A DNA stretch of 64,000 bases from Bacillota bacterium (GTDB lineage: Bacteria > Bacillota > Clostridia > Lachnospirales > Lachnospiraceae): positions 46,487 through 110,486 of the forward strand of contig JAEWQV010000031.1 of NCBI GenBank assembly GCA_023399055.1, given 5' to 3'. How positions within the stretch are numbered: position 1 is the first letter of the stretch; the number at the start of each line of letters is the position of its first letter. Shown here piece by piece: positions 6,263 to 15,535 of this stretch. The notes below the pieces were generated by a model. That model did not search any database, was not told the origin of the DNA, and worked only from the letters and a program-made list of their open reading frames with translations. The position numbers and the translations under genes were made by a program.

Positions 6263-8791
6263 TTAAGCAGATTCTTCAATAACTTTAATCACTCCACTCT
6301 CTACCAACTCAACAAAGATTGGAACTAATTTAGGATCAAACTGAAGGCCTGCCTGTTCTTTTAATATTCGTAGCGATGTGCTAACAGAGAATGCCTCCTT
6401 ATAAGGTCGTTCTGAAATCATCGCGTCAAAGGAATCGGCAACACATAGAATTCTTGCAGAAATAGGAATATCTTCTCTAGCAATTCTTCTGGGATAGCCT
6501 TTACCATCATAACGCTCATGATGCCCAATTACCGCAGGAATAACATAATCCAGAGATGGTAAATGTCTGATAATACCGATAGAACTCTCTACATGTCCTT
6601 TTACAACCTCGTACTCCTCATCGGTTAATTTACCCGGTTTATTTAAAATTTGCTCTGGAATACCAATCTTACCGATATCGTGTAAAAGTGCTGCTTCACG
6701 CACTATTTCAACATGATCTTCATTCATACCGTAGGCATATGCCAGTTCAGTTGCATAATAGGCAACATTTCTAGAGTGATCGAAGGTGTAATGATCCTTT
6801 GTATCAATAGCTGCGGTTAAGGCATATATGGTGGAAGCATATTCGGAATAGATTCGTTCCTTACGGTCAATAAAATCCATTACCTTTCTTTCTGCTTTTT
6901 GCTCTCTGCCGGTATATAGCATTATTGCATTCTTTCCACTATGTTTCACAGTATAAATCGCCATATCAGCATTATTAATCAACTGTTTCACATCGCTTGC
7001 AGCATATGGTATGGAACAAATACCACCACTAACAGTTAGCATTTTTAATGCATAATCAGATTCCCGTTTGTTCATATTCATAATTTGTTTACGAATAATC
7101 TCTGCTAAATTCTTTGCTGAAAACATGTCATAGGCAGGCAAAATTATTGCAAATTCCTTACCGCTATACCTGGCAACCTGTCCGTTGGTTCCGACACTGA
7201 CACGTATAATATCAGCAATGTTTTGCAGTGCGACATCTCCTTCTTTATTGCCGTATAACTGATTATAAAGTTTAAAGTCATCAATATTAAGGATAATAAG
7301 AGCCAGTGAACCCTCAATGTTTTTCTCATATTCCTGTTGAATTACTTCGTAGAAGTACTTTCGATTTAAAAGCCCTGTTAATTCATCTGTTCTAGCCTCT
7401 AAGTATGCCTTTTCAAATAATTTAGAATTTTTAACTGCTATAGATCCAATGGAATTGATGGAATCTAGAAAACTGATATCCTTAAAGGTAAACCCAGCTT
7501 TTTTCTCTTTTTCTGATAAGAATATTACTCCGATCATTCCACTATCGTCTCGTAAAGGAACCATACAACCAATATTTAAATCGTGTAGCTGATGTTTCTC
7601 TTTTTCCCACATTGACTTATAGTCTATTGTCCTCTTAAAGTCTTTCATTAGCAGGCAACCATTGCTTTGCTTCAGCTGTACAATTAACGGATTATCAACG
7701 GTTAAAGAAAATTTACTCTGTTCCAAAGGGCTGGTGCTATGTACAATTTCATAACTGGTATTGTTTTTATCGCTAATACAGATATATACTGTTTTTATAT
7801 CAATTGCCTTCTGTATTACCTCCGCCAGCTCCTGTAATATTTCATTTACATTCAGACTTCTTGAAATGTTTAAACTAAACTCCCTTAAGCTTTCTGCCTG
7901 CATTACCTCATCTCGTATAAAGAAGGTATCAATAACCCGCTTCATCATGTAATATATGAGCGTTGTAGCGATTGTAAAGATAGAGGCAATTACCAGTGTT
8001 GTATTTTCATTTGAAATACGAAAATTGTTGTTAATTGCATCCTCCAGTGGCTTTATCATATTAATGAATAAGAAAAATGATATCCCTGCTGATATTACAT
8101 AACAGCTGCCTCTAGATACAATTAATCTTAAATGAAAGATATTTTTACGATAAAGGGCATAGAAGATAAAAAATGCGTTTAAAATACCTGCTGCAATATC
8201 AGTAGGAAACCCTTGAAATATAGGTACAAGGAGCAACAAATGTCCCATATAAAGGCAAACAATGCCCAAAATAATTGGCATAAACTGCTTCCTGGCTAAG
8301 GAATTCTGCTGGCTGCTTTTAAATAAAATCACTATCATATGAAGAATGATAGCCATACATAGAAGAAACACTAAACTAATTTTCCAGGAAAACTGATATA
8401 CAAAAACAATTGACTGATCAGTATTTGCTATCCTGCTTCTCGGTGCTTCAAGAAAAAAACCATTCCATACATTAAGACAATTGACACTTAATACAGCTAC
8501 TAACCAGATTAATCTTTCCTTGGTATATCTTTGCTCAACAAATTCGCAAGCAAAGGTTAAAAAAGAAAATGGCAGCATCGTTAGTCCAAGGAAAGAGACA
8601 TCATACCAGAACTTTGTAGAGGGCAATACCTGCATTCTCATACAAAAAGAACCGCCTGTCCAAATGATAAGTACGGATAGCACCAATAAAAATGCATTAA
8701 TCATCCGATTCTTTTTTGCTGCCAAAAAAGTTAAAAGAATAAAGCAATAGCAAAGTAGGGCAATTACTGGTATATTCGCATAGTTTCCCAT
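6263..8791 (-). CDS. 7TM - GAF - degenerate GGDEF - HD-GYP c-di-GMP signalling protein
   Basis: This 842-aa protein has about seven N-terminal membrane segments (1-235, histidine-kinase 7TM type), a GAF-like sensor (about 300-450), a GGDEF domain starting DELTGLLNR (about 470-625) and a C-terminal HD-GYP domain (about 640-830). The diguanylate cyclase signature reads YSGKEF instead of YGGDEF, so the cyclase half is probably inactive and may only bind nucleotide. The HD-GYP half keeps HDIGKIGIP, HHERYDGKGYP and the later D residues, so hydrolysis of c-di-GMP is the likely output. The start codon shares one base with the stop of the upstream GH3-family gene, so the two are translationally coupled. 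Signal and target are unknown. Confidence 0.9.
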   Translation of the reverse strand: MGNYANIPVIALLCYCFILLTFLAAKKNRMINAFLLVLSVLIIWTGGSFCMRMQVLPSTKFWYDVSFLGLTMLPFSFLTFACEFVEQRYTKERLIWLVAVLSVNCLNVWNGFFLEAPRSRIANTDQSIVFVYQFSWKISLVFLLCMAIILHMIVILFKSSQQNSLARKQFMPIILGIVCLYMGHLLLLVPIFQGFPTDIAAGILNAFFIFYALYRKNIFHLRLIVSRGSCYVISAGISFFLFINMIKPLEDAINNNFRISNENTTLVIASIFTIATTLIYYMMKRVIDTFFIRDEVMQAESLREFSLNISRSLNVNEILQELAEVIQKAIDIKTVYICISDKNNTSYEIVHSTSPLEQSKFSLTVDNPLIVQLKQSNGCLLMKDFKRTIDYKSMWEKEKHQLHDLNIGCMVPLRDDSGMIGVIFLSEKEKKAGFTFKDISFLDSINSIGSIAVKNSKLFEKAYLEARTDELTGLLNRKYFYEVIQQEYEKNIEGSLALIILNIDDFKLYNQLYGNKEGDVALQNIADIIRVSVGTNGQVARYSGKEFAIILPAYDMFSAKNLAEIIRKQIMNMNKRESDYALKMLTVSGGICSIPYAASDVKQLINNADMAIYTVKHSGKNAIMLYTGREQKAERKVMDFIDRKERIYSEYASTIYALTAAIDTKDHYTFDHSRNVAYYATELAYAYGMNEDHVEIVREAALLHDIGKIGIPEQILNKPGKLTDEEYEVVKGHVESSIGIIRHLPSLDYVIPAVIGHHERYDGKGYPRRIAREDIPISARILCVADSFDAMISERPYKEAFSVSTSLRILKEQAGLQFDPKLVPIFVELVESGVIKVIEESA

Positions 8792-10467
8792 TAGCCTATA
8801 ACCCCTCCCATCCTTTCATAATATTCTGGTGATTGACGCTTCAGAAACTCCATAACCACATAGGGTGATGGATTCATATGACTAATTGACTTTCCCGTAT
8901 TTCTTTTAAATCTCGCAAACATACCGCATTTTACAATGGTGATTTCCAGAGGGTCCATTCCCAGGATATGTTTTAAATCTTTATAGTCTTGATCCACATA
9001 TTTAAAATAAATAGATAATTGCTCTCTTAATATCTCTTTACTAATTGCAGATGAGGTAATGGATGCCTCTTTCATCTCTACATACAGATGCAATATTGGT
9101 CGATTGTTCTTTAACTCTTTTACAGCAAACCAATCTTCAATAGGCAGCCCTGATAAGTCAATCACATCCTGAATACAGTTTTCAGTAATTCTTGTAAATC
9201 CAGCAATATCAATAATGGAAGGTATTCGATCTATGTATTTAAAGCGTGGTATCTTTGTCTCATCCTCTGCATTCGTTAGACCTACACATTGATACATGTC
9301 ACCTACCCGATACCTTACAAATGCTCCACCCTTTAATAACGTAATCACTAGTTCATATTTTTCACCCGGTATGACCTCATTCATTAAATAAGATTTCGGC
9401 TGATAATCCTGTAGTTCCATACCTTTCTGCATTTCATCTTCAGGAATAAATTCATAAAAGCAGGTGTCTGGAAAGAAGTACATTCCGTTACGCGTCCAAG
9501 TTTCTGTACCCATAATAGAAGGTTCTGTTCCCGCAAATAGTTCCATGGGACGCACTCCCCATAGATCTTCAAGTTCATCCTTATAACAATGATTATCCGT
9601 CCCTGCAACCATAAACCCTTTTAATTTGAATAAATCTTTTGGCTTCAGTTCCCGATTTTCTTTTTTGCAGCGATATTTTGCCATTAGATAACGAAATATC
9701 ATGGATAACGAGATATTAAGCAGAATACTGCCTCCTGCTTTTGCAGTCGGGGTTTTCTTACCTGACTCTTTCGCACCAGAACTCTTTGAACTTTTACCCA
9801 TAGATGCTAAGCTGATACTTACGTAATAAGCCACACTACCCAGACCGAAGAAGAAATCTATTCCTTTTCTAAGTCCTAGTTTAAAGCCTAGTTTGTTACG
9901 TTCACGAAAAGACATCTTAACTGCTTCTTTAACGGTCGGTAAAAATTCAATTCCGATTTCTTCACTTAGCGCAAGGGGAAAAAGACCAGTTGCATAGGGT
10001 AACGGAGCTAAGCCATATAAGAACTTATCCGTGGCGCGAACATTGAATTTCCCTTTTTTTGAACTCGTAGAAAGTATTAAGCAGGCGATAATATTATTTT
10101 TGTAGGTTTCTAGCATACTCTTGGTATATGGAGCAACCTTGATTGGGTGTTTGCCCCCCTCCCAAGTAGTCTGAATCCAGATAATTGGTTCATCCGGAAG
10201 TAAACTCCCCTTTTTTTGCAGGAGTATGTCGGCATAATCTCCATAGCTGGTAAGTGGCATCATTCTGCGGAACTCTTCTATTGTTGTAGGTTTTTTATTT
10301 CTTAACATGATTCTTCCAAGTTCTGATTGACTCCATAACTGTATTTGTTCCAGCATAAGTCTATTCTGGATACTCATATAAGTATCCATATCCAAATCTA
10401 AAAAGCCACAGTATTCCTTCCAAATTTTATCCTGTTGGTTATGCTTTAATTTATCCTCAAATCTCAT
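8791..10467 (-). CDS. GH3-family acyl-adenylating (amido synthetase-like) protein
   Basis: 558 aa, matching the GH3 auxin-responsive promoter family. In plants this ANL-superfamily group adenylates carboxylic acids and joins them to amino acids. Diagnostic C-terminal features are FFPDTCFYEFIPEDE, KYELVITLLKGGAFVRYRVGD and the later RFKYIDRIPSIIDIAG. A Ser/Thr/Gly-rich loop (GTEPSIMGTETW) lies where the nucleotide-binding region is expected. It starts 11 nt inside the end of the membrane methyltransferase gene and overlaps the c-di-GMP gene by one base, so the three form a tight operon. Substrate unknown. A middle Ser/Lys-rich stretch (about 222-243) looks like a linker or insertion. Confidence 0.8.
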   Translation of the reverse strand: MRFEDKLKHNQQDKIWKEYCGFLDLDMDTYMSIQNRLMLEQIQLWSQSELGRIMLRNKKPTTIEEFRRMMPLTSYGDYADILLQKKGSLLPDEPIIWIQTTWEGGKHPIKVAPYTKSMLETYKNNIIACLILSTSSKKGKFNVRATDKFLYGLAPLPYATGLFPLALSEEIGIEFLPTVKEAVKMSFRERNKLGFKLGLRKGIDFFFGLGSVAYYVSISLASMGKSSKSSGAKESGKKTPTAKAGGSILLNISLSMIFRYLMAKYRCKKENRELKPKDLFKLKGFMVAGTDNHCYKDELEDLWGVRPMELFAGTEPSIMGTETWTRNGMYFFPDTCFYEFIPEDEMQKGMELQDYQPKSYLMNEVIPGEKYELVITLLKGGAFVRYRVGDMYQCVGLTNAEDETKIPRFKYIDRIPSIIDIAGFTRITENCIQDVIDLSGLPIEDWFAVKELKNNRPILHLYVEMKEASITSSAISKEILREQLSIYFKYVDQDYKDLKHILGMDPLEITIVKCGMFARFKRNTGKSISHMNPSPYVVMEFLKRQSPEYYERMGGVIG

Positions 10468-11053
10468 GTTCTTTTACCCTTCCAGGCTGCCCTATCGTCT
10501 CAAAGCAACGCTTTATGCTTTCTTTGTTTGGTATTAAAAAAGGAGTACTCTTTTTATATTGTTCGTATTCTTCAAAGGTTTTTACAAAGGTCCATTGATC
10601 CTGTAGTACAATGTATAATACATTTAAAAAGCTAAAAATAAAGGCAGTTAAAATTAGCAGGGGAAGCATTAAGGCTAGTCCTAAAAATAAATAAAAGCCT
10701 ATAAACCACAGAACACCAGGATGTCGGCAGAGCGCATAAATTCCCTCTTGTTGCAGTGTCTGATTTCTTTGTTTACTCTCAATATATGTATTTTGAAAAG
10801 GAAGGGCAAAAAACAAAGTATAAATAAGTAGTACAAAAAACAGAAAAGAAACAGCTCCAAAAACACCCATACGAAACGGTTCCAGTAATACCTTATGTAA
10901 ATTTGTTAGGACAATCCCAATGGTTGCTGTAATAATAAGAACGGAACCAACAAAAAAACAGGAATTAAGCAACTTTACTTTTAAAATAATGCTATTAATA
11001 TCATATACAACAAGTAATAGAAAACCGATAATTCCAATAAACAGATATAACAT
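10457..11053 (-). CDS. ICMT/phospholipid-methyltransferase-like membrane protein
   Basis: About 198 aa with five or six hydrophobic segments. The motif GIYALCRHPGVLWFIGFYLF followed by a downstream Glu-containing segment (FEEYEQYKKSTPFLIP) matches isoprenylcysteine-carboxyl-methyltransferase / PEMT-like integral membrane methyltransferases. In these the RHP motif and distal E-E residues bind S-adenosylmethionine. A longer frame starts at 11077, but GGGGG at 11062-11066 best serves the ATG at 11053 (9-nt spacing). It is the first gene of the overlapping set with the GH3-family protein and the c-di-GMP protein. The acceptor molecule is unknown. Confidence 0.7.
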   Translation of the reverse strand: MLYLFIGIIGFLLLVVYDINSIILKVKLLNSCFFVGSVLIITATIGIVLTNLHKVLLEPFRMGVFGAVSFLFFVLLIYTLFFALPFQNTYIESKQRNQTLQQEGIYALCRHPGVLWFIGFYLFLGLALMLPLLILTAFIFSFLNVLYIVLQDQWTFVKTFEEYEQYKKSTPFLIPNKESIKRCFETIGQPGRVKEHEI

Positions 11054-11240
11054 TTCCATTTTCCCCCAATGCTTCATTTGAGATAGATAATATCATATTT
11101 TTAGACTATTTAAAAGAAATATTTTCCAAATTATATAAATATTTATAATTTAATACAGCAATTTAAATAATTACGAGATTTCCTTCCACTATGTTCTTTT
11201 TTTCAACACCTAAATCACCAAAACTAATGTATTTTACAGT

Positions 11241-11280
11241 AAAAAATGCTGCCTTGGCATAATACCGTAAGGCAGCATTT
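11241..11280 (-). terminator. intrinsic terminator after pdaA-like gene
   Basis: TGCTGCCTT pairs with AAGGCAGCA and is followed by TTTTTTA on the minus strand. The hairpin is symmetric enough to act from both sides. Confidence 0.8.
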
Positions 11281-11290
11281 TATCATAATT

Positions 11291-11328
11291 CATGACAAGT
11301 AAAACAACTTGTCGTTTCATCTTGTTTT
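11291..11328 (-). repeat. 3'-UTR element, copy 1 (downstream of pdaA-like gene)
   Basis: In the sense of the gene it reads ACAAGATGAAACGACAAG then TTGTTTTACTTGTCATGAAT, beginning within a few bases of the stop codon and ending just before the terminator. The arms GACAAGT/ACTTGTC can form a hairpin. Related copies are at 20641, 34311 and 50283. Confidence 0.65.
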
Positions 11329-11329
11329 T

Positions 11330-12172
11330 CTATTGAACTTCCGCAGCGCCAGCAGCACCCGTAGCACCTACTATATCATCCAGGGTCTTAAAAGTATAAC
11401 CCATCTGCTCCCATCTGGTGAGTAATTCATCCAAAATTTCTGAATTCGTTTTTGATGTACTATGCAATAATACAATTGCACCCGGATGTATTCTTCCCGT
11501 TAATTTCTTAAAAGCTTCCTCCTTGGAGGGCTGCTTATCATTATACCAATCTACATATGCAAGACTCCAAAAGAAAGTCTTATACCCCATTTCTTTGGCC
11601 ATCTTTAAATTACTTTGGCTATACTTTCCCTGCGGCGGACGATAATACTTCACCATTTCTTTCCCGGTAATACTTTTGTACGTAGCTTCAAGGTCTTGAA
11701 GTTCTTTACAAAAGGCATCCGTAGAGGATATCTTCGACATATCAGGATGCTTATTGGTATGATTTGCTACCTGATGACCTTCTTCCACCATACGAAGCAC
11801 TAAATCTGGATTTCTTTCGAGAAAATTGCCTACCAAAAAGAAGGTGGCAGATACCTTATGTTTTTTTAATGCATCTAGAATTGCTGGTGTATATCCATTT
11901 TCATAACCTGCGTCAAAGGTTAGGTATATTACCTTTTGCTTCGTATCTCCCAGATAATATGCATCATACTTCAGCAGTTCTGCTGCCGTAGCATTTGCAG
12001 TTGGAGATTGCCCTTCACTTCCATAACCAAGACCCCAATTCTCGCCACCTGCTTCTTTTACCTTGCTCTCATCATATGCATTTACCAACATTGCCAAACC
12101 ACCACCACTAAAATAAAGTAGTATAAATACGAGCAGCCATATCATGCCTCTTTTATAATTGGATTTTAGCAT
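11330..12172 (-). CDS. polysaccharide deacetylase, PdaA-like
   Basis: About 280 aa, with an N-terminal membrane anchor or signal (GMIWLLVFILLYFSGGGLAM) and a NodB-type deacetylase domain. Motif 1 reads YLTFDAGYENG, motif 2 is HTNKHPDM, and motif 3 is YYRPPQGKYS. The FDxGYENG form and overall layout match PdaA, which removes N-acetyl groups from muramic acid for muramic-delta-lactam formation in spore cortex. In motif 1 the usual metal Asp position is Ala/Asn in PdaA-type enzymes, as here. The start at 12172 was chosen because TTGGAG lies 7-8 nt upstream; the frame remains open to 12214. It stands alone with its own terminator. Confidence 0.85.
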   Translation of the reverse strand: MLKSNYKRGMIWLLVFILLYFSGGGLAMLVNAYDESKVKEAGGENWGLGYGSEGQSPTANATAAELLKYDAYYLGDTKQKVIYLTFDAGYENGYTPAILDALKKHKVSATFFLVGNFLERNPDLVLRMVEEGHQVANHTNKHPDMSKISSTDAFCKELQDLEATYKSITGKEMVKYYRPPQGKYSQSNLKMAKEMGYKTFFWSLAYVDWYNDKQPSKEEAFKKLTGRIHPGAIVLLHSTSKTNSEILDELLTRWEQMGYTFKTLDDIVGATGAAGAAEVQ

Positions 12173-12243
12173 CTTAGACTCCAAATAACATTTCTTAATA
12201 ATGTATATTTGCATAATCGCCTAAGCATGACTATAATCTTGCT

Positions 12244-14892
12244 CTACCTGTGATACCTGCAAAGAAGTGTCTGTGAAACAATGTCGGAGAATAGCTCTAA
12301 CCCATCGGTTTTAGCGATATGGAGAACATCTTCCATAGCAATTGCATCGGGACAGAGTTCAGGCAAATAATTTTTTGTCTCTACTAGCTTTTCTGGAAAG
12401 TACTTTACATCTTTTTGCCCATCAAAAATAGCTGCATAAAAGATGCCCGCTTCCACTAAATCCTGAAAGAAATGACTTCCATAGGATAGTTCAGGCTGAA
12501 AGCCTTCTTCACTGGAAGCAACTTCACATATGACGGACATGTGACATAGCTCCGTAAAATGTACCGGCACCCCTAAGGAAGTCGTAGTGGTTCCCCATCT
12601 GCCCGGTCCGATTAGCATTGTTTGGTAATCTTTCAGCAGAAGATTAATCCTTCCAATAAACCTTGCAATTTGATATTTATCCTGTTCACTAAGTTGCAGA
12701 TATTTTGTTGTTGAAACCAAGACAACATAATCCAGGGAAAGGTAGAGATTCCCACCCATGAAATTGCCCTTTGTTTTAAATAAGTAATCCTCATTTCTTA
12801 CTTTTTTAGGAAGTTCCACTGTCTTTCCCAATCCTCTGGTTTGCAGCGGACGACATTGCAAAAGATTAATGCGAAACTCTGTACCCTGAGTTAAATTAGC
12901 TGTGAACTCGATATCCACAGGATATTCATAGGCCGTAGAAAGCTTCAAAAGAATATCTTTCATAATGTTCGGGAACTCTGTATCCTTCAATAGCTTTTTA
13001 AAATCCATTAGATACCTTGTTTGTTGGTTAACCTGACCACGATCCCTCAAGCGATCCATGGTTTGATAATCGATACTTGCAAGCATAGATCTCTTCTCTG
13101 AGGGCTCTATGCTTAAGATATCCTGCAAAGGTTTACTGGTAAGCGCACTCTCGTTAATTGAAAGAATATCAACAAAATGCTGTGAGTATTTGTTCTGATC
13201 TTCATAATTAATTAGCGGCAATCTTAAGGGATCATCAAGACTAACGATTCGTACATAATCCCCCTCTGTACGATCCACTGCCCTGGTTCCAAGACCGTAT
13301 ACTAATCTTAGCATACCAGCTTCCATATCCATATTTTGATCCCATACATAGAGATTGGATGAGTTTCCAACACCTGCTACATCCGGATAAAAACTATTGC
13401 CATGATAGTCGCCAGATACTCTCTGAACAAGAATAGCCATCTGCTCATCCTTATCGGAAAGTCCCCTGTTTTTTCTATAATTCAACGCATCTTCGTTCAT
13501 TGTACTAGAATAAACAATCCTGACCGCATTGGTAAAGGACTCATATCGTTCTGAAAGAGTGCCTTGATTAACACAGAATACACTTTCGTATTTACCTGCA
13601 AAGGCATTTCCAAAGTTATCCTCCTGAATTGAACTAGATCGCACAATAATAGGTGACTGTCCGAAATACTCTAGCATCTGTAAGAATTGTTCCTTTATCT
13701 TGTCTGGAAATTTCCCTTTCAATAGCTTTTCCTTTAATTCAGGGGCATACCGCTCATACCCCTCCAAGGATTTTTGCTTCGTCCTAAGTCTCCATAACCC
13801 ATTTTTAACAATATAGGTATAAAAGATATCCGCACCTAAATAGTAGGAATCATGTGGTTCCAACAGTTCTGCAATAGAAATTTTGTTATCTGATACCTTA
13901 TTGGTTTCAATTATTGATGCTTTTATATTTTTATTTATATTTGTAGAATCTTTTATAGGTACTTTTTGGGTTTCTAATATTTTTCTAGCCAATAACATAC
14001 CGATGCTCTTGCCACCAATATAGCCAGTTCCTATTTCTCTAGATGCAATATCCAGCAGGTCTTGTAAGGAAAAGTATTTCGCACATAAATTAAATAATCT
14101 TGATTCTTTTCCGACTAGTAATTTCAGGAGTTGCTTAATTACTTTTCTCTGTTGCTCTGGCTTCTTATGCAATGCATCTCTTGCTTTTTGAAAAATAACA
14201 TTCCAATAATCCAGCCGCTCCTCACCACGCTGAATCTGGGAAAATAATTCTGCTGTTTGGGTACTGGAGGTAATGCATTCTGCTTCCTGACCCTGTATTA
14301 AATGGGGAAAGAACATCGTGGGAGAATATCTCTGCCACACCTTAAGGGGATGCACATACAGTCTATCCTTAATTTGATATAAATCTACCAATAACTGTGT
14401 GGTTTCTCTAATACCAGCGATTGTACTGAAAGTGTGAATATTACGGATAATTGCAAAGTAAGCTATAGTTTCAAGCTCAAATAGATAAGGACAGGTTACT
14501 TCAAAGAAATTACCAATCATTAAATCGGAAGACCAATAAGCTAAAAGATCTGTAAGACAGTCAAAAACATAGAAAACATACTTTCCTTCTTGTTTCACCA
14601 AATGATGAACTTCTGTTGCGAAATGTTCAAACCCTTTCTCTGCATCAAGTTCATAGACTATAATACCCTCCTGCTCCTGCAACAGGGCTTCCTCACTGTC
14701 GAAATGAACGTAAATCACCCGTCGATTGTCGGCAATGGCTTGCTGAACAAATGGATCAATGAGTTTCTTATAACTCTCAATAGAATCCACCTGCCATACT
14801 ACATTATCACCTAGCCTTAAGGAATCGATTGCAATATCAAACCCCTTTAACCCAGAACTAACTTTCCCATAAGCTTCCATTAAAAACCTCAC
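12244..14892 (-). CDS. PEP-synthase-like protein: KaiC-like N-terminus + PEP/pyruvate-binding domain, no swivel domain
   Basis: 882 aa. Residues 1-200 look like a KaiC/RAD55-type fold (GLKGFDIAIDSLRLGDNVVW, ending VHPLKVWQRYSP) but without a Walker A motif. From about 290 (GTGYIGGKSIGMLLARKIL) to about 690 it matches the PEP/pyruvate-binding ATP-grasp domain of PEP synthase/PPDK: SPIIVRSSSIQEDNFGNAFA, then GNAFAGKYESVF, and FRINLLQCRPLQTRG. The C-terminal part (GPGRWGTTTTSLGVPV, SYGSHFFQDLVEAGI) is typical of a subgroup of such proteins. I see no phosphohistidine swivel motif and no C-terminal TIM barrel, so it cannot run the full PPDK cycle alone. It overlaps the upstream carbonic anhydrase gene by 4 nt. 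Function unknown. Confidence 0.75.
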   Translation of the reverse strand: MRFLMEAYGKVSSGLKGFDIAIDSLRLGDNVVWQVDSIESYKKLIDPFVQQAIADNRRVIYVHFDSEEALLQEQEGIIVYELDAEKGFEHFATEVHHLVKQEGKYVFYVFDCLTDLLAYWSSDLMIGNFFEVTCPYLFELETIAYFAIIRNIHTFSTIAGIRETTQLLVDLYQIKDRLYVHPLKVWQRYSPTMFFPHLIQGQEAECITSSTQTAELFSQIQRGEERLDYWNVIFQKARDALHKKPEQQRKVIKQLLKLLVGKESRLFNLCAKYFSLQDLLDIASREIGTGYIGGKSIGMLLARKILETQKVPIKDSTNINKNIKASIIETNKVSDNKISIAELLEPHDSYYLGADIFYTYIVKNGLWRLRTKQKSLEGYERYAPELKEKLLKGKFPDKIKEQFLQMLEYFGQSPIIVRSSSIQEDNFGNAFAGKYESVFCVNQGTLSERYESFTNAVRIVYSSTMNEDALNYRKNRGLSDKDEQMAILVQRVSGDYHGNSFYPDVAGVGNSSNLYVWDQNMDMEAGMLRLVYGLGTRAVDRTEGDYVRIVSLDDPLRLPLINYEDQNKYSQHFVDILSINESALTSKPLQDILSIEPSEKRSMLASIDYQTMDRLRDRGQVNQQTRYLMDFKKLLKDTEFPNIMKDILLKLSTAYEYPVDIEFTANLTQGTEFRINLLQCRPLQTRGLGKTVELPKKVRNEDYLFKTKGNFMGGNLYLSLDYVVLVSTTKYLQLSEQDKYQIARFIGRINLLLKDYQTMLIGPGRWGTTTTSLGVPVHFTELCHMSVICEVASSEEGFQPELSYGSHFFQDLVEAGIFYAAIFDGQKDVKYFPEKLVETKNYLPELCPDAIAMEDVLHIAKTDGLELFSDIVSQTLLCRYHR

Positions 14893-15449
14893 TCATAGCC
14901 ATTAATTACGACTTCCACTTTGCCAGTAACTGGTTCCATTATTAATCCATGTATAAATACATCCTTTGGTATCAGAGGATGGTTTCTTATTACATTCACA
15001 CTTTCTTTAATTGATTCCTCCACAGAATCAAATCCCTTCAGCCATCTTTTAATATCAATTCCAGAATGGTTTAAAGTTGCAAGAACATCTTCGGAAACTC
15101 CTCGATCAATTGCTTTTTGAATAACACTATCTGCATCCAAATGGCTCATCCCGCAACCATGATGCCCAATCACCAAAATGTCCTTGGTTTGAAATTCATA
15201 CACTGCAACAATTATACTTCGAAGAATACTTCCAAAGGGATGCATAATCGTGGCACCTGCATTTTTAACCAGCTTAACATCGCCATTTTTTATGTTAAGT
15301 GCCTTGGGAAGAAGCTCTGTAAGTCTTGTATCCATGCAAGATAGAATTACCATTTTCTTATTTGGTGAACTTGAGGTTTGATACTCTACATATCTCTTGT
15401 TCTCAACAAACGCACTATTATACTCCAGCATTTCATCTAATATGTTCAT
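14889..15449 (-). CDS. beta-class carbonic anhydrase
   Basis: 186 aa, single-domain beta-carbonic anhydrase that interconverts CO2 and bicarbonate. Zinc ligands are visible as Cys in ILSCMDTRL (with the Asp-Arg dyad D-x-R) and His/Cys in VIGHHGCGMSHL. The start has AGGAGG 7 nt upstream. Its stop overlaps the start of the PEP-synthase-like gene (ATGA-type overlap), so the two are translationally coupled, which suggests the partner uses or senses bicarbonate or a C3/C4 acid. That link is inference. Confidence 0.9.
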   Translation of the reverse strand: MNILDEMLEYNSAFVENKRYVEYQTSSSPNKKMVILSCMDTRLTELLPKALNIKNGDVKLVKNAGATIMHPFGSILRSIIVAVYEFQTKDILVIGHHGCGMSHLDADSVIQKAIDRGVSEDVLATLNHSGIDIKRWLKGFDSVEESIKESVNVIRNHPLIPKDVFIHGLIMEPVTGKVEVVINGYE

Positions 15450-15535
15450 TCTAAACCTCCTGATTACTCTAAGACTTATATCTATTAACCACTGAAAATA
15501 TTATCTATTGCAATTATATTGACACTTTATGATAT

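Noticed and set aside
6085..6282. 65-codon plus-strand frame beside the ABC-F leader
   Set aside because: Antisense to the leader promoter, no RBS, no domain.
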